This document shows positions 47,024 to 58,435 of a stretch of 64,000 bases of DNA, piece by piece. The stretch spans positions 1,798,001 to 1,862,000 of the forward strand of contig NC_060023.1 of the NCBI RefSeq assembly GCF_021134715.1, given 5' to 3'. The DNA is from Daphnia pulex. Its lineage: Eukaryota; Arthropoda; Branchiopoda; Diplostraca; Daphniidae. The notes beneath the pieces are model-generated. The model was not told the origin of the DNA. It saw only the letters and a program-made list of their open reading frames with translations, and did not search any database. Made by a program: the position numbers and the translations under genes. Positions within the stretch are counted from its first letter, which is position 1, and every line of letters begins with the position of its first letter.

Positions 47024-50000
47024 ATGATTCCTACTACCAACTTCCTTGCTTTTTTCTTGCGTAAATGGATCCTCTTCTTCCACCTGGAGGATTCCATTTT
47101 TTCCCCGACTTCTGTCGTCCCCGCAGCTCCACGTCTGCAACCGGACTCACAACCCGGTTCCCCAGTGTCCCTTGAGGCACATCCCAGATCGGACGATAGA
47201 ATTTTCCCTGACTGGCTTTTCCCAAATTGGGCCATCCGTTGTTTCAAATGGATGCGACCCATTTCCCCGAATTTTACCATCGCAGCAGATCCACGCCTGC
47301 TCTTCCCGGTCTCTCTACCAGGATCGTCGACGGACACACACAACCACCGTGTGTCTCTCGAACGAGATCCGACCGGATCCAAAACACATCCGACTGTTAC
47401 CTCTGTCGCGGGAAATTTGCACTTTGAACAACACCTTAAAGTGCAAGTAGACAGACAACAGTCGAATGAACCTGATGATGTTGTAGTTAACAGTCTCAAA
47501 CAACTACTCGTAACTACGTCATTGGCTCGCGAAAATTTGCGAATTAAGAACACTCATTTGAGAAAATCTTCTGTCTCGAAACAACAAAAACACGAAAAAG
47601 AAATAAAAGACCTGAAAAATTCTAACGATGAATTAATTACTAAGTTGAATGAATCTCAACACCACAATGAGATTTTGGGGCACCAAAACGCCCAAACGGA
47701 ACGCACACTTCACTTGAAGATTTCCGAACTGGAGGAACATGTGCAACGAGATAGAGAACGAGAAGATGACGTGAAAATACTCAAAAAACAACTCGTATCA
47801 GCGTCATTGGCTCGCGACAGCTTGCGTGTGAAGAATAACCTATTGAAGAAGTCTTCAATCCTCAAGCAACACAAACACCACAAAGAACTTGATGATTTGA
47901 ACCGTTCACACCATGAATTAGTTGCTGAGTTAAATCAATCGAAACTCGAAAACAAACTTCTGTGTCACCAACAAGCTCAAATGGAACGTGACAGTCACGT
48001 CAAGATTTCTGAACTGGAGGAAAAATGTTTACGTCTAACGAAGGAGAAAGAAGATCTTGCTTTGAAATTGATACAAGCCCAGTCCGATCTTGAATCACTT
48101 TGCTCTTCATTTGAAAATCAGAAGGAAACAGTTTCCAACTTGGAAAACGTGATTATGGATTTACAATCGAAGAAACCAACTGTGCCGAACGCAACCTCTC
48201 AGGGAACTCAGACAAACACAAGTCACATAACAACAGTTTTGCCTTATTCCCTACCGAAAATCTACGATCGTGCATTTCTGATGCAGAGAAAATCTTTTGG
48301 CAATAAAAAACCCGAAAGTCTTCCTTCTGAGATTGTCCGTAAAGTCACAATGAGCATGAGCTCATCCATAATAACTGAAACACTACCACCACCACCAAAA
48401 AGACAGATAAAGCTGTTCGATGTGAAACCATCAGAGCGTGTCGTTGATACATCGAAAGTGTGGCAGCCAAGAAGAGCGACGCCCGTTGCAGCCACTGTCA
48501 CATCAGCTACAGATGTTGTTCTCAACACCGTCCGCGGTATTTTAAACAAGATGACGCCTGCCAGCCATGAGCGATTCTTGGCAAAGATTCTAGCTCTGGA
48601 GATTAATAACGAAGAGAGGTTATCTGGAGTGATCAAGCTGTTTTTCGAAAAAGCTCTGGATGAACCCATGTATGCCGCCACATACGCTAAAATGTGCCAG
48701 GCATTGGCCACCAAACAAGTCGCATCTTCAACCGATCCAACTGAAAGTTTATCATTCAGAAAATTATTACTTTCTCGCTGCCAAAAAGTGTTCCAAAAGG
48801 ATAGCGATTCTCTAGTCGACGTTGAAAAGAAGAGAGAAGAAGTACAAAAGGCAGACTCGAAAGAGAAGAAGAAACTACTTGAGACTGAACTAATTGCTCT
48901 CGTAGACAAGAACCGAAGAATAACTCTAGGCAACATCAAGTTCATTGGAGAACTCTACAAAGTCGGAAATATAACTGAAAATGTTATGCACAGTTGCATT
49001 CAACGTCTTATTCAAACACCGTCAGATGAGGAAGCGATAGAGTCCCTGTGTCGCTTATTAACAACAATCGGAAAAGGCTTGGAGAGTCCGAAAAACAGCG
49101 CAATCCTGACGTCCTACTTCCAGGCATTGGATTCGATTATTAAACAAAACAAGATCTCAAACCGCATCCGTTTTATGGTCCAAGACCTTTGCGACTTACG
49201 AAAACGAAAATGGTCACCTCGAAATCAGCCCTGCAGTAATACCACCGAAGTCGAAAATAGAAAAACAAAAAGTGCTGACGAGCCAGCAGTTCCGTCCACC
49301 CAAATCACCAAATCACCGACAAAAGACTTTGGCTGTGAATCACAGTCTCAGCAACTCCAGGGCAAAACTCTGCTGACTACCGAAGTGACCTGTGACGACA
49401 CATGTGGTTTTGAGCTAGACATGCAAATGATTCAAACGTTTTCAAAGCAACTCGGACCTCTGTGCATTTCTAAGGAACAAAAAGTAATCACTAGTGACGA
49501 AACATGCGGCTTCGAACTGGATCTGGAATTTATGAACGGCGTTTCAAAGCAACTGCCCTTCAGGCCATTTTTCATCCCGGAACGTGATCGAACCAAACGC
49601 CCCGTTTCAGCCGCCCCTGCCGAATCAAACATTCAATTCGCATCTAGCGACATTCGCTATAAGAATAAACCCATGAATGGGTACACGGTGACGAGTGTCG
49701 ACGGTATAGAAACAATTGTCAAGTCCGAGACTCTTGCGCCAAGAACTCAGCAACTGATTGCAGAAGAGAAAAACCAAAAACTCGGGCCGTCGGCTGCATC
49801 AAGCGAACTAAAGAAGAAAGAAACCACCAAGACGATTTTACCCCCAATCGAAGTCACTAAAATTACTAAAACAGGTAAAACAGACTCGACAAAAAATTCT
49901 CCAACAGGCCTCGTAATAGCTGAAAAAGAAGTTAAACGGCCAACGGAAAAGCCTTCTTTGACTGCGTCATCAACCGATTTTGTCATTTTGTCATCCGTGA

Positions 50001-50401
50001 AACAAGAAGTAAACTATGACGAGATTGTCGTGACTGGAATTCAGAATTCAGACTGCGGACGAGTCATCGGACGAGCTGGATCCAACATTAAGAGATTGCA
50101 AGAGCAGTATGGGGTCCAGTTAAGTTTCTTTGAAGATGATCTTTACATTACCCAAGGAGATGCTGAGGGACGCAGGGCCGCCTGTAGCGACGTGATTGAT
50201 AATCTACCTGTGACGATAGAATGCAGAAAGCTAGACCTTACTAAGAATCGTTATTCCAGCTGTTATTTGCTGAGACAGCTCAACTTTGAACACAATGTTC
50301 GAATCCATCATCGATCAGCCCAAAAAAAATTCGTTACCATTTGGGGGACTTTGGACAGATGCAGAAAAGTCTACGAAATCCTTCAAGCCGGATCTCGATA
50401 G
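47024..50401 (+). CDS. eIF4G-like protein: coiled coil, eIF4E-binding motif, MIF4G, KH (right-arm copy)
   Basis: A single exon encodes 1125 aa, 33 more than the left copy. Layout: Pro-rich N-terminus, duplicated coiled coil (about 152-346), eIF4E-binding YDRAFLM (Tyr at 414), MIF4G (about 501-729; RGILNKMTP, LGNIKFIGELYKVG), and KH (about 996-1063, with the GRAG loop) plus a degenerate second KH-like unit. Between residues of about 686 and 824 (49079-49495) it differs strongly from the left copy and contains CDDTCGFELD in addition to SDETCGFELD, where the left copy has only one. Elsewhere only scattered residues differ. The open frame is intact over 3.4 kb in both copies, which argues for function. 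An A-rich 3' UTR starts immediately after the stop. Confidence 0.9.
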   Translation: MIPTTNFLAFFLRKWILFFHLEDSIFSPTSVVPAAPRLQPDSQPGSPVSLEAHPRSDDRIFPDWLFPNWAIRCFKWMRPISPNFTIAADPRLLFPVSLPGSSTDTHNHRVSLERDPTGSKTHPTVTSVAGNLHFEQHLKVQVDRQQSNEPDDVVVNSLKQLLVTTSLARENLRIKNTHLRKSSVSKQQKHEKEIKDLKNSNDELITKLNESQHHNEILGHQNAQTERTLHLKISELEEHVQRDREREDDVKILKKQLVSASLARDSLRVKNNLLKKSSILKQHKHHKELDDLNRSHHELVAELNQSKLENKLLCHQQAQMERDSHVKISELEEKCLRLTKEKEDLALKLIQAQSDLESLCSSFENQKETVSNLENVIMDLQSKKPTVPNATSQGTQTNTSHITTVLPYSLPKIYDRAFLMQRKSFGNKKPESLPSEIVRKVTMSMSSSIITETLPPPPKRQIKLFDVKPSERVVDTSKVWQPRRATPVAATVTSATDVVLNTVRGILNKMTPASHERFLAKILALEINNEERLSGVIKLFFEKALDEPMYAATYAKMCQALATKQVASSTDPTESLSFRKLLLSRCQKVFQKDSDSLVDVEKKREEVQKADSKEKKKLLETELIALVDKNRRITLGNIKFIGELYKVGNITENVMHSCIQRLIQTPSDEEAIESLCRLLTTIGKGLESPKNSAILTSYFQALDSIIKQNKISNRIRFMVQDLCDLRKRKWSPRNQPCSNTTEVENRKTKSADEPAVPSTQITKSPTKDFGCESQSQQLQGKTLLTTEVTCDDTCGFELDMQMIQTFSKQLGPLCISKEQKVITSDETCGFELDLEFMNGVSKQLPFRPFFIPERDRTKRPVSAAPAESNIQFASSDIRYKNKPMNGYTVTSVDGIETIVKSETLAPRTQQLIAEEKNQKLGPSAASSELKKKETTKTILPPIEVTKITKTGKTDSTKNSPTGLVIAEKEVKRPTEKPSLTASSTDFVILSSVKQEVNYDEIVVTGIQNSDCGRVIGRAGSNIKRLQEQYGVQLSFFEDDLYITQGDAEGRRAACSDVIDNLPVTIECRKLDLTKNRYSSCYLLRQLNFEHNVRIHHRSAQKKFVTIWGTLDRCRKVYEILQAGSR

Positions 50402-50647
50402 ATTTTTTTTTTTTTTTTAATTAAAAAAAAAACTCACAAAAGCTCCTAAAACAAACAAACAAAAACAAAAAAAGAAAAAAAAAAAAAAAGTCCCAAAATT
50501 AACCAAAAACAAACAAACAAAAAACAAAAAAAAAAAAAAAAATTTACTTTTTCTGTGTCTTTCTTCTTTCTCTCTTGCAACTTTTTACCTTCCATTTGTT
50601 TTCACTAATTCTTCGCTTTCATTTTCTTCTTTTTTCACAATCGGGTC

Positions 50648-51730
50648 GTCTATGGGGAAATCATTATGGGTGGAAACTGTTACTTAATAGCAAGAAGGTC
50701 GGTTAAATGTGCAATTAGAAATTTTGGCAGGTGCACGTTGTTCTTATCGACATTCCCTTCGTGGATTTGTGGTAGTTTTTCATTCCTCGACGAGATTGGA
50801 TATCAATTGAAAATAACCTACATTGGATAATGTGTGCATTAATAATGATTACATCAAACAGGTACCGGGATGATCGAGTGATGGTGACGTCATAGGATGG
50901 ACGGAAGAACCTATTTACTGGGGACCTCCCTGTCTTTAAAATGACTCACGTTGGGTGAATTCGCACGCAATAGTCTAATCGATTAATCAATTCTTTCATG
51001 TTTTAGGAAACGAGTGATTTTAGCTTTAGCATTTTTATTTTAAGCATCGTTATTCCATCCAGCTTATTGAAGCACGATTTTGTGACCGGTTTATGTTTCC
51101 CTGAAGCGATGGTGAGGACCGAAGAGGGCCGTTGGCGAGGAAAGAAGAGGCCCGATGGCGAGGACCGAAGAGGATCGATGGCGTGAACCGAAGAGGACCG
51201 AAGAGGACCGATGGTGAGGACCGATGGTGAGGACCGAAGAGGACCGATGGCGTTACTACCCACAAGAAGAAAAACATAAACCGGAAATGATTTTGTGACT
51301 GAGATAGTTGGTGAATCTCGATGTTTTGATAATCATGTTTCTGCTAATAATCATTTTGTTTCCGAAAAATATTGAAGGATTGATAGTCGGTTATTCTAGA
51401 ACGTGTGAATTTTATAACCAACGTTTGAGTTCATTTTTTAGGCAGGACGGCTTCAGTTTTTAGGTTCCCGTTCCCCCTTTGACGTAACCATCATCTCGGC
51501 TCAAACTGGGACCTGTTTGAATGAATCATTACTAATGCACACATTATCCAATGTAGGTTATTTTCAATTGATATCCAATCTCGTCGAGGAATGAAAAACT
51601 ACCACAAATCCACGAAGGGAATGTCGATAAGAACAACGTGCACCTGCCAAAATTTCTAATTGCACATTTAACCGACCTTCCTGCTATTCAACAACAGTTT
51701 CCACCCAAGTGATTTCTCCCTCTATAGACT
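50648..51730. repeat. Nested small palindrome (foldback) in right arm
   Basis: This is the mirror of 30603-31685. The halves lie at about 50648-50868 and 51498-51730, with a tandem GGACCGAAGAGGACCGATGG-type repeat at about 51103-51252 between them. The two halves differ at several places, and these differences are the same in both arms, so the foldback is older than the arm duplication or its last homogenisation. Confidence 0.75.
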
Positions 51731-52982
51731 CTCATCTGATTGCTTTTCTTTTTTCCTTTTCCCCTTTTTTCTCGCCATTTTCTTCTCTTCTTTCGCTTCC
51801 TCTTCGTGTGAATGAATGGAGTCTGAATTGGATGAATGTGTGTGTGAAAATGAGTGTGCCTGCTGATTTGAATTAATATGTCTCAATAAAATATCTTAAA
51901 CTAAAACCACCATTTGATTGTGTTTTTATTACTTAGCATTAGCAACATTTAGATTGTCTTTTTTATTAATCGTACACGGAAATTTCAAAATAAAAGGCAA
52001 ACAATGTTTTCTGTGAAAAACATTTCGGGAAAACCGTTTATGGCCGACAAAATTAAGGTTAGGTTAGGTTCAGAAAAATACTGGTAGCTGATTTTGTTCA
52101 CGGAGCCGAAAGGGCAATTAACAATTCATGCTTTAATTCTTCAATTTTAAGTACCATCTTTTTCTCAAGGTTTCATAAAAAGTTACTTTATTTCGCATTG
52201 CATTAATAAGAAAAAATTTAATAACATTCAATTTTGTCTCTAGAAAACTTACTTTTTTAGAAAATAAAATTGAATTTTAATCTTGTCGTTTCTTTACATA
52301 AATGCGGTAGCTAATAGGAAACGCTGCTGACGTATACTTCCTTATTCTCGTACAATTTCATTCAACTGAAAAGTCATAATGGAATTGCCAAAGTCGGCCA
52401 AAGTCCATATAGCACATTATATTTTCTTCCTTTCCATTTTCCTATTGTTCGATTATTCATAGGTCATGACGATTGACTTTGGGAATGACGCATTCTATTC
52501 TAAACAGCGAACTGTTGCCATTGCGAGATCATTACGCGCGCTCTTTAAAAACGCATTCACTAATCGATTGTCGGCAGAAACCGCGAAATATCAAAGTGAA
52601 TGTGATCCCTAATCCCTGTGGTCCTACACACAATAAAGTATTTTTGACAATATGATGTAGTGGCATCATAAATATCAGAAATACCGAGAAATATACACAC
52701 CATCATAAATGTGGTGGCCAAGTTCTTTAGATAAGCGAAACGCGGCGCAACGAAAACCGATTCCCCACGATCCGCCCTTTATCAGACGGCAGTGGGATTT
52801 CTTGATGGTGACAGTAGAGACACAACTTGCTAGTTAGTGGGTAACAGCAGACTTGCTACATTTATTTGAATTTGAATTTTTTTAAATAAAAAAATTTGCA
52901 TTTTTTCCAGTTGTGCAGTTAACAACGCAACGAATAGAGTGAACGTGATAAAAACATAGAAAATTCAAAATTGGCGGCGATA

Positions 52983-54279
52983 ATGTTCCAGATTGGCCAT
53001 CGGAAAATTGCTTGTTTAATCGTGACGGTTTTCCTGTTAAAAATGGGACTGCAGTTCTATTTGGATGGAACACAGCAAATTGCGGAGGAGGATCAAACAA
53101 CACCGAAATCGGCCAATGACGTCGTAAACGAGCGCTATCAAATATTTGAGAGTTATTTCAACGATTCTCTTTCGGATATTGACACACCATTCAAGCGGAT
53201 ACTATTTTGGAATGGCGTGATCTAACGAATTATCAAGTAACCTAACTCTTCATCGTTACCTTTAAAAACAATATCATTTTACTTTAGGTTTATGGGAGCA
53301 AGGATTACGGTATTGGGATCGGCCGCGACGCCATGAAGAAATCAGGCTGCCCAGTTTGGCAGTGTGAAACTTCGGATAACCGCAGTGACGTCATGGAATA
53401 CGACGCCGTTGTGTTTCACCTTCGCACCTGGACAATTAATGACCTGCCGGAAGGTAGATCACAAAATCAGCGCTACGTTCTCTGGAGCTTGGAATCGGCT
53501 GCGTGGTTCGCCGATACGATTCGAATGGCGAATTTCTTCAACTGGACCATGACGTACCGTTGGGACTCGGATATCGTGGGTCCTTACGGTTACATAGTAC
53601 CAACTGGAGACGTCGCTCTTCATCCCAGTGAAGACGAAATGAAATTCTATTTGTCTAAACCTACACCAGTCAACTACGCCAAGGGGAAAACGAAAATGGC
53701 TGCTTGGTTTGTTTCAAACTGTAACTCTGCGAGCAGTCGGAATGAGATGGTCAAAATTCTTCGTCTGAATGACTCCAGCGAGGATTGTCGACAAATGGTT
53801 GCCAAGAAATACAAGTTTTATTTGTCCCTAGAAAATTCGCTGTGCCGCGATTACATCACTGAAAAGTATAAAAAAATATGCTGATTGGTACATAAAGTCA
53901 AATAATAATGTTCTTATTTTATTTTACGGTCAGATTCTTCGGTATGATGCACCACCCGATAATACCAATCGTTTTCAGCCTTCACGAAGACCACGAATTA
54001 ATAGCGCCGACGCATTCGTTCATCAACGCCGCCAAATTTGAAAACATGAATAAACTTGCCGATTATTTGAACCTCCTCGACAACAACGACACGCTGTACA
54101 ACCAATATTTTTGGTGGAAGCCTCATTTCCAAGTGCGCGACAGCCCAAAGTACACCAATAAAGGAATGTGCCATTTGTGTGCTGCTCTCCATAACACGAC
54201 GATGCCAATGAAATTCTATCCCAGCATAATCGACTGGTGGGAAAAAGAAATGTGCATTATTTCTCCGCAAATCGCATAA
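52983..54279 (+). CDS. Alpha-1,3-fucosyltransferase (GT10), right-arm copy
   Basis: Three exons, 52983-53216, 53288-53865 and 53934-54279, give 385 aa. Motifs are as in the left-arm twin: anchor, ILFWNGV, NFFNWTMTYRWDSDI, YKFYLSLENSLCRDYITEKF across the last intron, and CHLC. It has Val and Glu where the twin has Gly and Lys in the N-terminal anchor and stem. Catalytic regions are identical, so both are expected to have the same specificity. The pair doubles the dose of this enzyme; opposite orientation within the palindrome should allow frequent gene conversion. Confidence 0.9.
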
Positions 54280-54563
54280 ATGTTTTAATTGTATCCTTGT
54301 CATTGCTTTACGTTAACTTCAATATAATTTAATCAAATTGTCAAGAGTTTAATTCAGGTTGATTTCATTTTGCTAAAAGTGAGGACTTCACTGGCACGCC
54401 CTCCATTATAGAGAGTACCCTAAAGCGTTTTACGCCTCTCGCTTTTCTCTGAACAAGGTAAAGGAAAAACCGGATGTGGTTTCACTATCCGGCAGTAGCT
54501 CAAACTAAAAGAAAAGAACGCAAAGAACCATGCACGCGGAGTTGTCTACTTCAGTCTTAGAAG

Positions 54564-54936
54564 ATGATGTCGTTCATTCGATCAAGAATGTTGTCGTTCT
54601 CGAACGGCAATTTTTCAATCGTCAACATTCTAACTTTCTCGTTTGTTTTAGGGTATTTCGTGTTTAGTTATCGTCACTTTAACACTACACCAACAGAAAC
54701 AACAGAAACAATAGAAATCAAAACAAGTGATCAGCAGCACAAAATCCGTCAGAAAAACGAAACGAAAACGATTTCAGTGTGGAATGCTGCGGATCGGAGC
54801 GGAAGTGCGAATCTATGGTTAAGGCAAAGACGTTTTTGCCAATCAAAATTGCATTTACACTCGATGCGAAATGGTCGATAATCCAATAGAGCGTCCCCTC
54901 GAACATTACGACGCAATCGTCGTGGTATTTAATTAA
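54564..54936 (+). pseudogene. Truncated alpha-1,3-fucosyltransferase (right arm)
   Basis: An anchor (ILTFSFVLGYFVF) and TISVWNAADRS open a GT10-like frame starting 285 bp after the intact gene. A one-base shift near 54800 and a TAA interrupt it, and the downstream donor-binding domain is missing. It was probably a tandem fucosyltransferase gene that died before the arms were formed, as the left arm has the same lesions. Confidence 0.75.
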
Positions 54937-57553
54937 GAAAAAAGCTCGTAGTAATAAAATTTAGACGACTTAACAACAAGACGAAAACAATAGCCTGGAT
55001 GGTGTCACCTTATTGCACAACACGCGGGCCAAAGAAAATCTAACACGGAATTTAAGCTGTAGACAAATAGAGACAAATACATTGACGTCGATGTGAATAT
55101 ACATGGAACCTTTTCGTGTCCTTTTGCTACAAACATCGTTAAGCTCCAGAGATCTCTATTATATACTTTCCTATGTTCCTAACTCCGTTGAAAATTAAAT
55201 TCATTGATAAAATCTGTTTTCCCCCGTGGGGTCGATATAATCGATTATCGATTATAAAAAGTAGTCGTAGTATCATGTCATATTATCAGATAAAAATGGA
55301 AAAGGGGAGCAAGAGCTGTTAATTTTGACAAGGGGAGAAACAGACCTGACCTTTAGTAATAATAGACATAAAACGGCATCACTTTTTTCAGATGAAATAC
55401 GTTCCATCGAATAGAGTCGTCAACAGAGTCAGAAACCAAAAGGCCACGGCTGGAGTGCAGTCATCCAACTTTTCCCGGAAATGCAACACGTTAAATTGTG
55501 CCCACTCACATCCTTAATCAGCTAAAGTGTCTTGAAAACAAACAAGTGCGATCGAAATGAAAAAAACACTTGCCATCACAGCCGCAGTGAAAACGAAGAA
55601 ATCAGATAGAGAAACGAACAACTCTGAGTTATGCAACGAACCCTAGCTGTTAGATGAGTAAACAAAAACGGCAAGAGAACGCAAGTCAAGTCAACCGCAT
55701 ACGGAAATCATCGTGCAGGAATCTACGTACTTTGTCACGATTGACAATCGACGCCAGCCACCAAACAGTCAAAAAAGGAAGAAAATAGAAATTATTTTGT
55801 CCTACCTTGGCACCTGGGAAATGCAGCCAGGCATCTACAGTTGCTCCATCCATCCGCTGAAGAATTAAATTACACCAGACAGGATAGGGTAAAGGGTGTC
55901 CTCGTGAATACACCCACATTCACATGGGCGTACACGAGGACATTTTGAAAATTATGGGAGGAAAGAAATCCGTAACTCGACCGACATCCAAAGTTTCTCC
56001 ATTCCAAACGGGATGCTGTTTATCTAAATGAAAAACGAAAAATGGGTTACAAGAAATATTGACAGAAACAACAATCAAGGAAACGTTGAATAAGAGACAA
56101 GTCATAATTGTTAATCAACAGGAGAATTTAAGGTTTCCATGTAATAAACTGCCTGTCACAAATTATTCAAATTAACTTGACTTCAAAAGAAATCGACAAA
56201 AGAAGGAAACCAGTCAGACTGCTGTTGAGAATAAAGTCTTTTCTAGTCACCGGCTGAACATGTTTGACGAACAAACAACTAACCAAACAAAATACTGGCT
56301 TCGAATAGCCATAGCCTAGCACATGAACTAAGTAACGACTATCTCCAATACCGTCGTAGGATTTAGATTCTCCCTTACTCCTACACGAAAAGTGGAAGAA
56401 AACCGAAAGAACCAAATGCACCGACAGATATGTGATCGTCATTTGAATACGTTAAAAAAACGAGGTCCAATATAAAACAGAGTAAGTAATAAACGGGATT
56501 TAAGGGAGGGACGCAAGAATACACAATCTCTCCGGTAATGCTGCGTTCTGTCGTTGTTAAAATTTTTTCTGTGGTAACACTATTTGATAGAGCGTACGTA
56601 TGTGTCTACTTACAATATACATACCGATATAAGTGGTAAAGTAAGTTCAGTCAGCAAGTCAAAGTAAGCATTTTTATCATCTGGGAGTCGATTGTAAACA
56701 ACGGCGTCAGAACTGATTAAATAGAAGAGGATACCGGGATCAGAATGCGGATAGCTACCGAAGCACATAAGATCTAGGTAGGAAAAAAAGAAGGGGTCAG
56801 GGTCAATATTCTTTTCACGTTATGTCAAGAGATCTATGTAGGCTCGCTCTCGTCTTTCCTACAAGGAGAACAGGGTGATCAAAAGGATTTGACCGAGAGG
56901 GAGGCAGTCCTGAAGGGAGATTTAAATTGAATAGAAAATATTTTGCCAGGATTATCGGCTGGTACTATGCAAAATGGGATTCATTTGTCAGATCTCAATG
57001 GCCAAATAAATAAACTTAGCACGAGTGTACAGGTGAAAACAGCTAGCTGTTTCTTAGTTACAGATTTCTTCACCCTAATGCCAAATGTTAAATGTCACAG
57101 TTACATAATTGGCGGTAGTAAAAGGGAAAGCCTAGCTATATGGTGAAATGATGAAAGATTAGTTTAAGACGATTATTAGAAAAGGGGCTCATACATTACA
57201 TCTGGAACCACAGCGATCGTATTTATGATTGGCGACATTTTGTTTCAATTGGCACTGACCGGTGGAAGAATCACACTGTAATTTTGAAAATCAGTATTAG
57301 CAGATTGATTGATAAATATTACAGTAACGTTTAACTGAAGGTTAACCTGATGGACAACCCGTCAAACCGGCAGGCAAAAACTGGGCTACCTGTCAGCCTT
57401 CTTCTCTCACTAGCGAAAATTTTTCTCTAGAAGAGATTTGTTTTTGTGTTCTTGTTATTTCAGGCCTTCAGGGAATAGCATCTGGTATGGCTGGTATTCA
57501 CATAGGTAGGTATAGCTGAAGTTTACTTTTTCAGGTATTTGATCTTCACCAGC
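54937..57553. other. Outer part of right arm, no gene assigned
   Basis: This is the mirror of 24776-27396. An open stretch at 56943-57060 (GLSAGTMQNGIHLSDLNG) follows another at about 56860-56930 (GEQGDQKDLTERE) with splice-like signals between; they might be remnants of a collagen-like gene, but this is weak. The hairpin of the left arm is repeated at about 55898-55941. Confidence 0.35.
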
Positions 57554-58435
57554 TCACCAGCTCACTAGTCACTACAATAAAATTCAATTATGGAAACTAT
57601 GCAAACAATATTCTGATAGCAGTCTGTGCTCAGACTCACCATATCTTTGCTAGTTTGCTGTGGAATGATGTCAACTAACTGATTAGTGACTGCACACTGC
57701 AGAGTGCAGACGAACTGCCGTGGGAAGAGAAGCGGTGTTGCCCTTTTCACCAACTCGACGGTAGAAAAAAATTCAAATTTTATTTATTTTTTTTTTTTAA
57801 ATAAAATTAATAATCTCAACTCTCAAGAGATTGAGTTTCGACTGGGTAATTCTGAAACTTGAAGGAAGGGAATAAGAGAATAGGGAAAGAATCACGGGTT
57901 GGTTGGGTCGGGTCTAATTTATATAATAACATGTGAGTATTAAGGAAGGAGCTCCTTCCGAAGGAGCTAGTTCGACAATCCTTTAAATGCTTAGTGTTGA
58001 ATAAGTATGATTAGAAAACAGATGTAAATTTTGTTTATTTTCTTTGTGGCGACGGTCTTGAACATGATCTATCATACGGATGTGGCCATTCGAAATGTAT
58101 TAGAAAATGTGAGATAACTGCTTCATTGACTTTATCGCACTAGTTTAATGTGATTCATATTCGCCGTCGATGAATCACTTCTTCCTGGATTGATTGCCGA
58201 TGTGTACAAAAAGGAATTCAATTCTGTAGTCATAAACAATAAAACATTAAAAAAAATGAATGCATCTTTCTCCTTTGAAGAAACTTTTATTTTATTTTTT
58301 CAATAATATTTTGAATGCTCTGAATTATGTACAGGCTGTAAAATATTTAGCCTTTTAATTTGTAACATTTGGCCTGTACATTTTGCAAGATAGAGGCGCG
58401 ATGAACAAAGACTACAGGAATCCGGACGTCAAGAT
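57554..58435. other. Intergenic, right flank of the palindrome
   Basis: No gene is seen. There is a poly-T run near 57787-57799 and an AGCTCCTTC/GAAGGAGCT inverted repeat near 57949-57968. Sequence just before 58435 is the 3' flank of the VMO1-like gene. Confidence 0.5.

Larger units (their letters stand above)
45070..57553. repeat. Right arm of the giant inverted repeat (12.5 kb)
   Basis: This is the reverse copy of 24776-37163. It is about 0.1 kb longer, mostly through a 99-bp difference in the eIF4G-like gene. Gene order is mirrored: gene-poor DNA, 200-bp repeats, eIF4G-like gene, nested palindrome, intact fucosyltransferase, broken fucosyltransferase, unassigned DNA. After 57553 the sequence is unrelated to the left flank. 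No target-site duplication is apparent at the outer ends. Confidence 0.95.

Noticed and set aside
55686-56442. Two or three short minus-strand frames in the outer right arm as genes (mirror 25891-26647)
   Set aside because: No domains, no shared splice structure, and preservation is explained by the arm duplication.
24776-57553. Palindrome as an assembly fold-back artefact
   Set aside because: The arms differ by a 99-bp length change, a diverged patch and diverged outer ends, and the spacer is unique; an artefact would give exact copies. Long-read support is still the proper test.
24776-57553. Whole palindrome as one giant transposon with terminal inverted repeats
   Set aside because: No transposase or polymerase gene, no target duplication at the ends, and the arms hold ordinary cellular genes.
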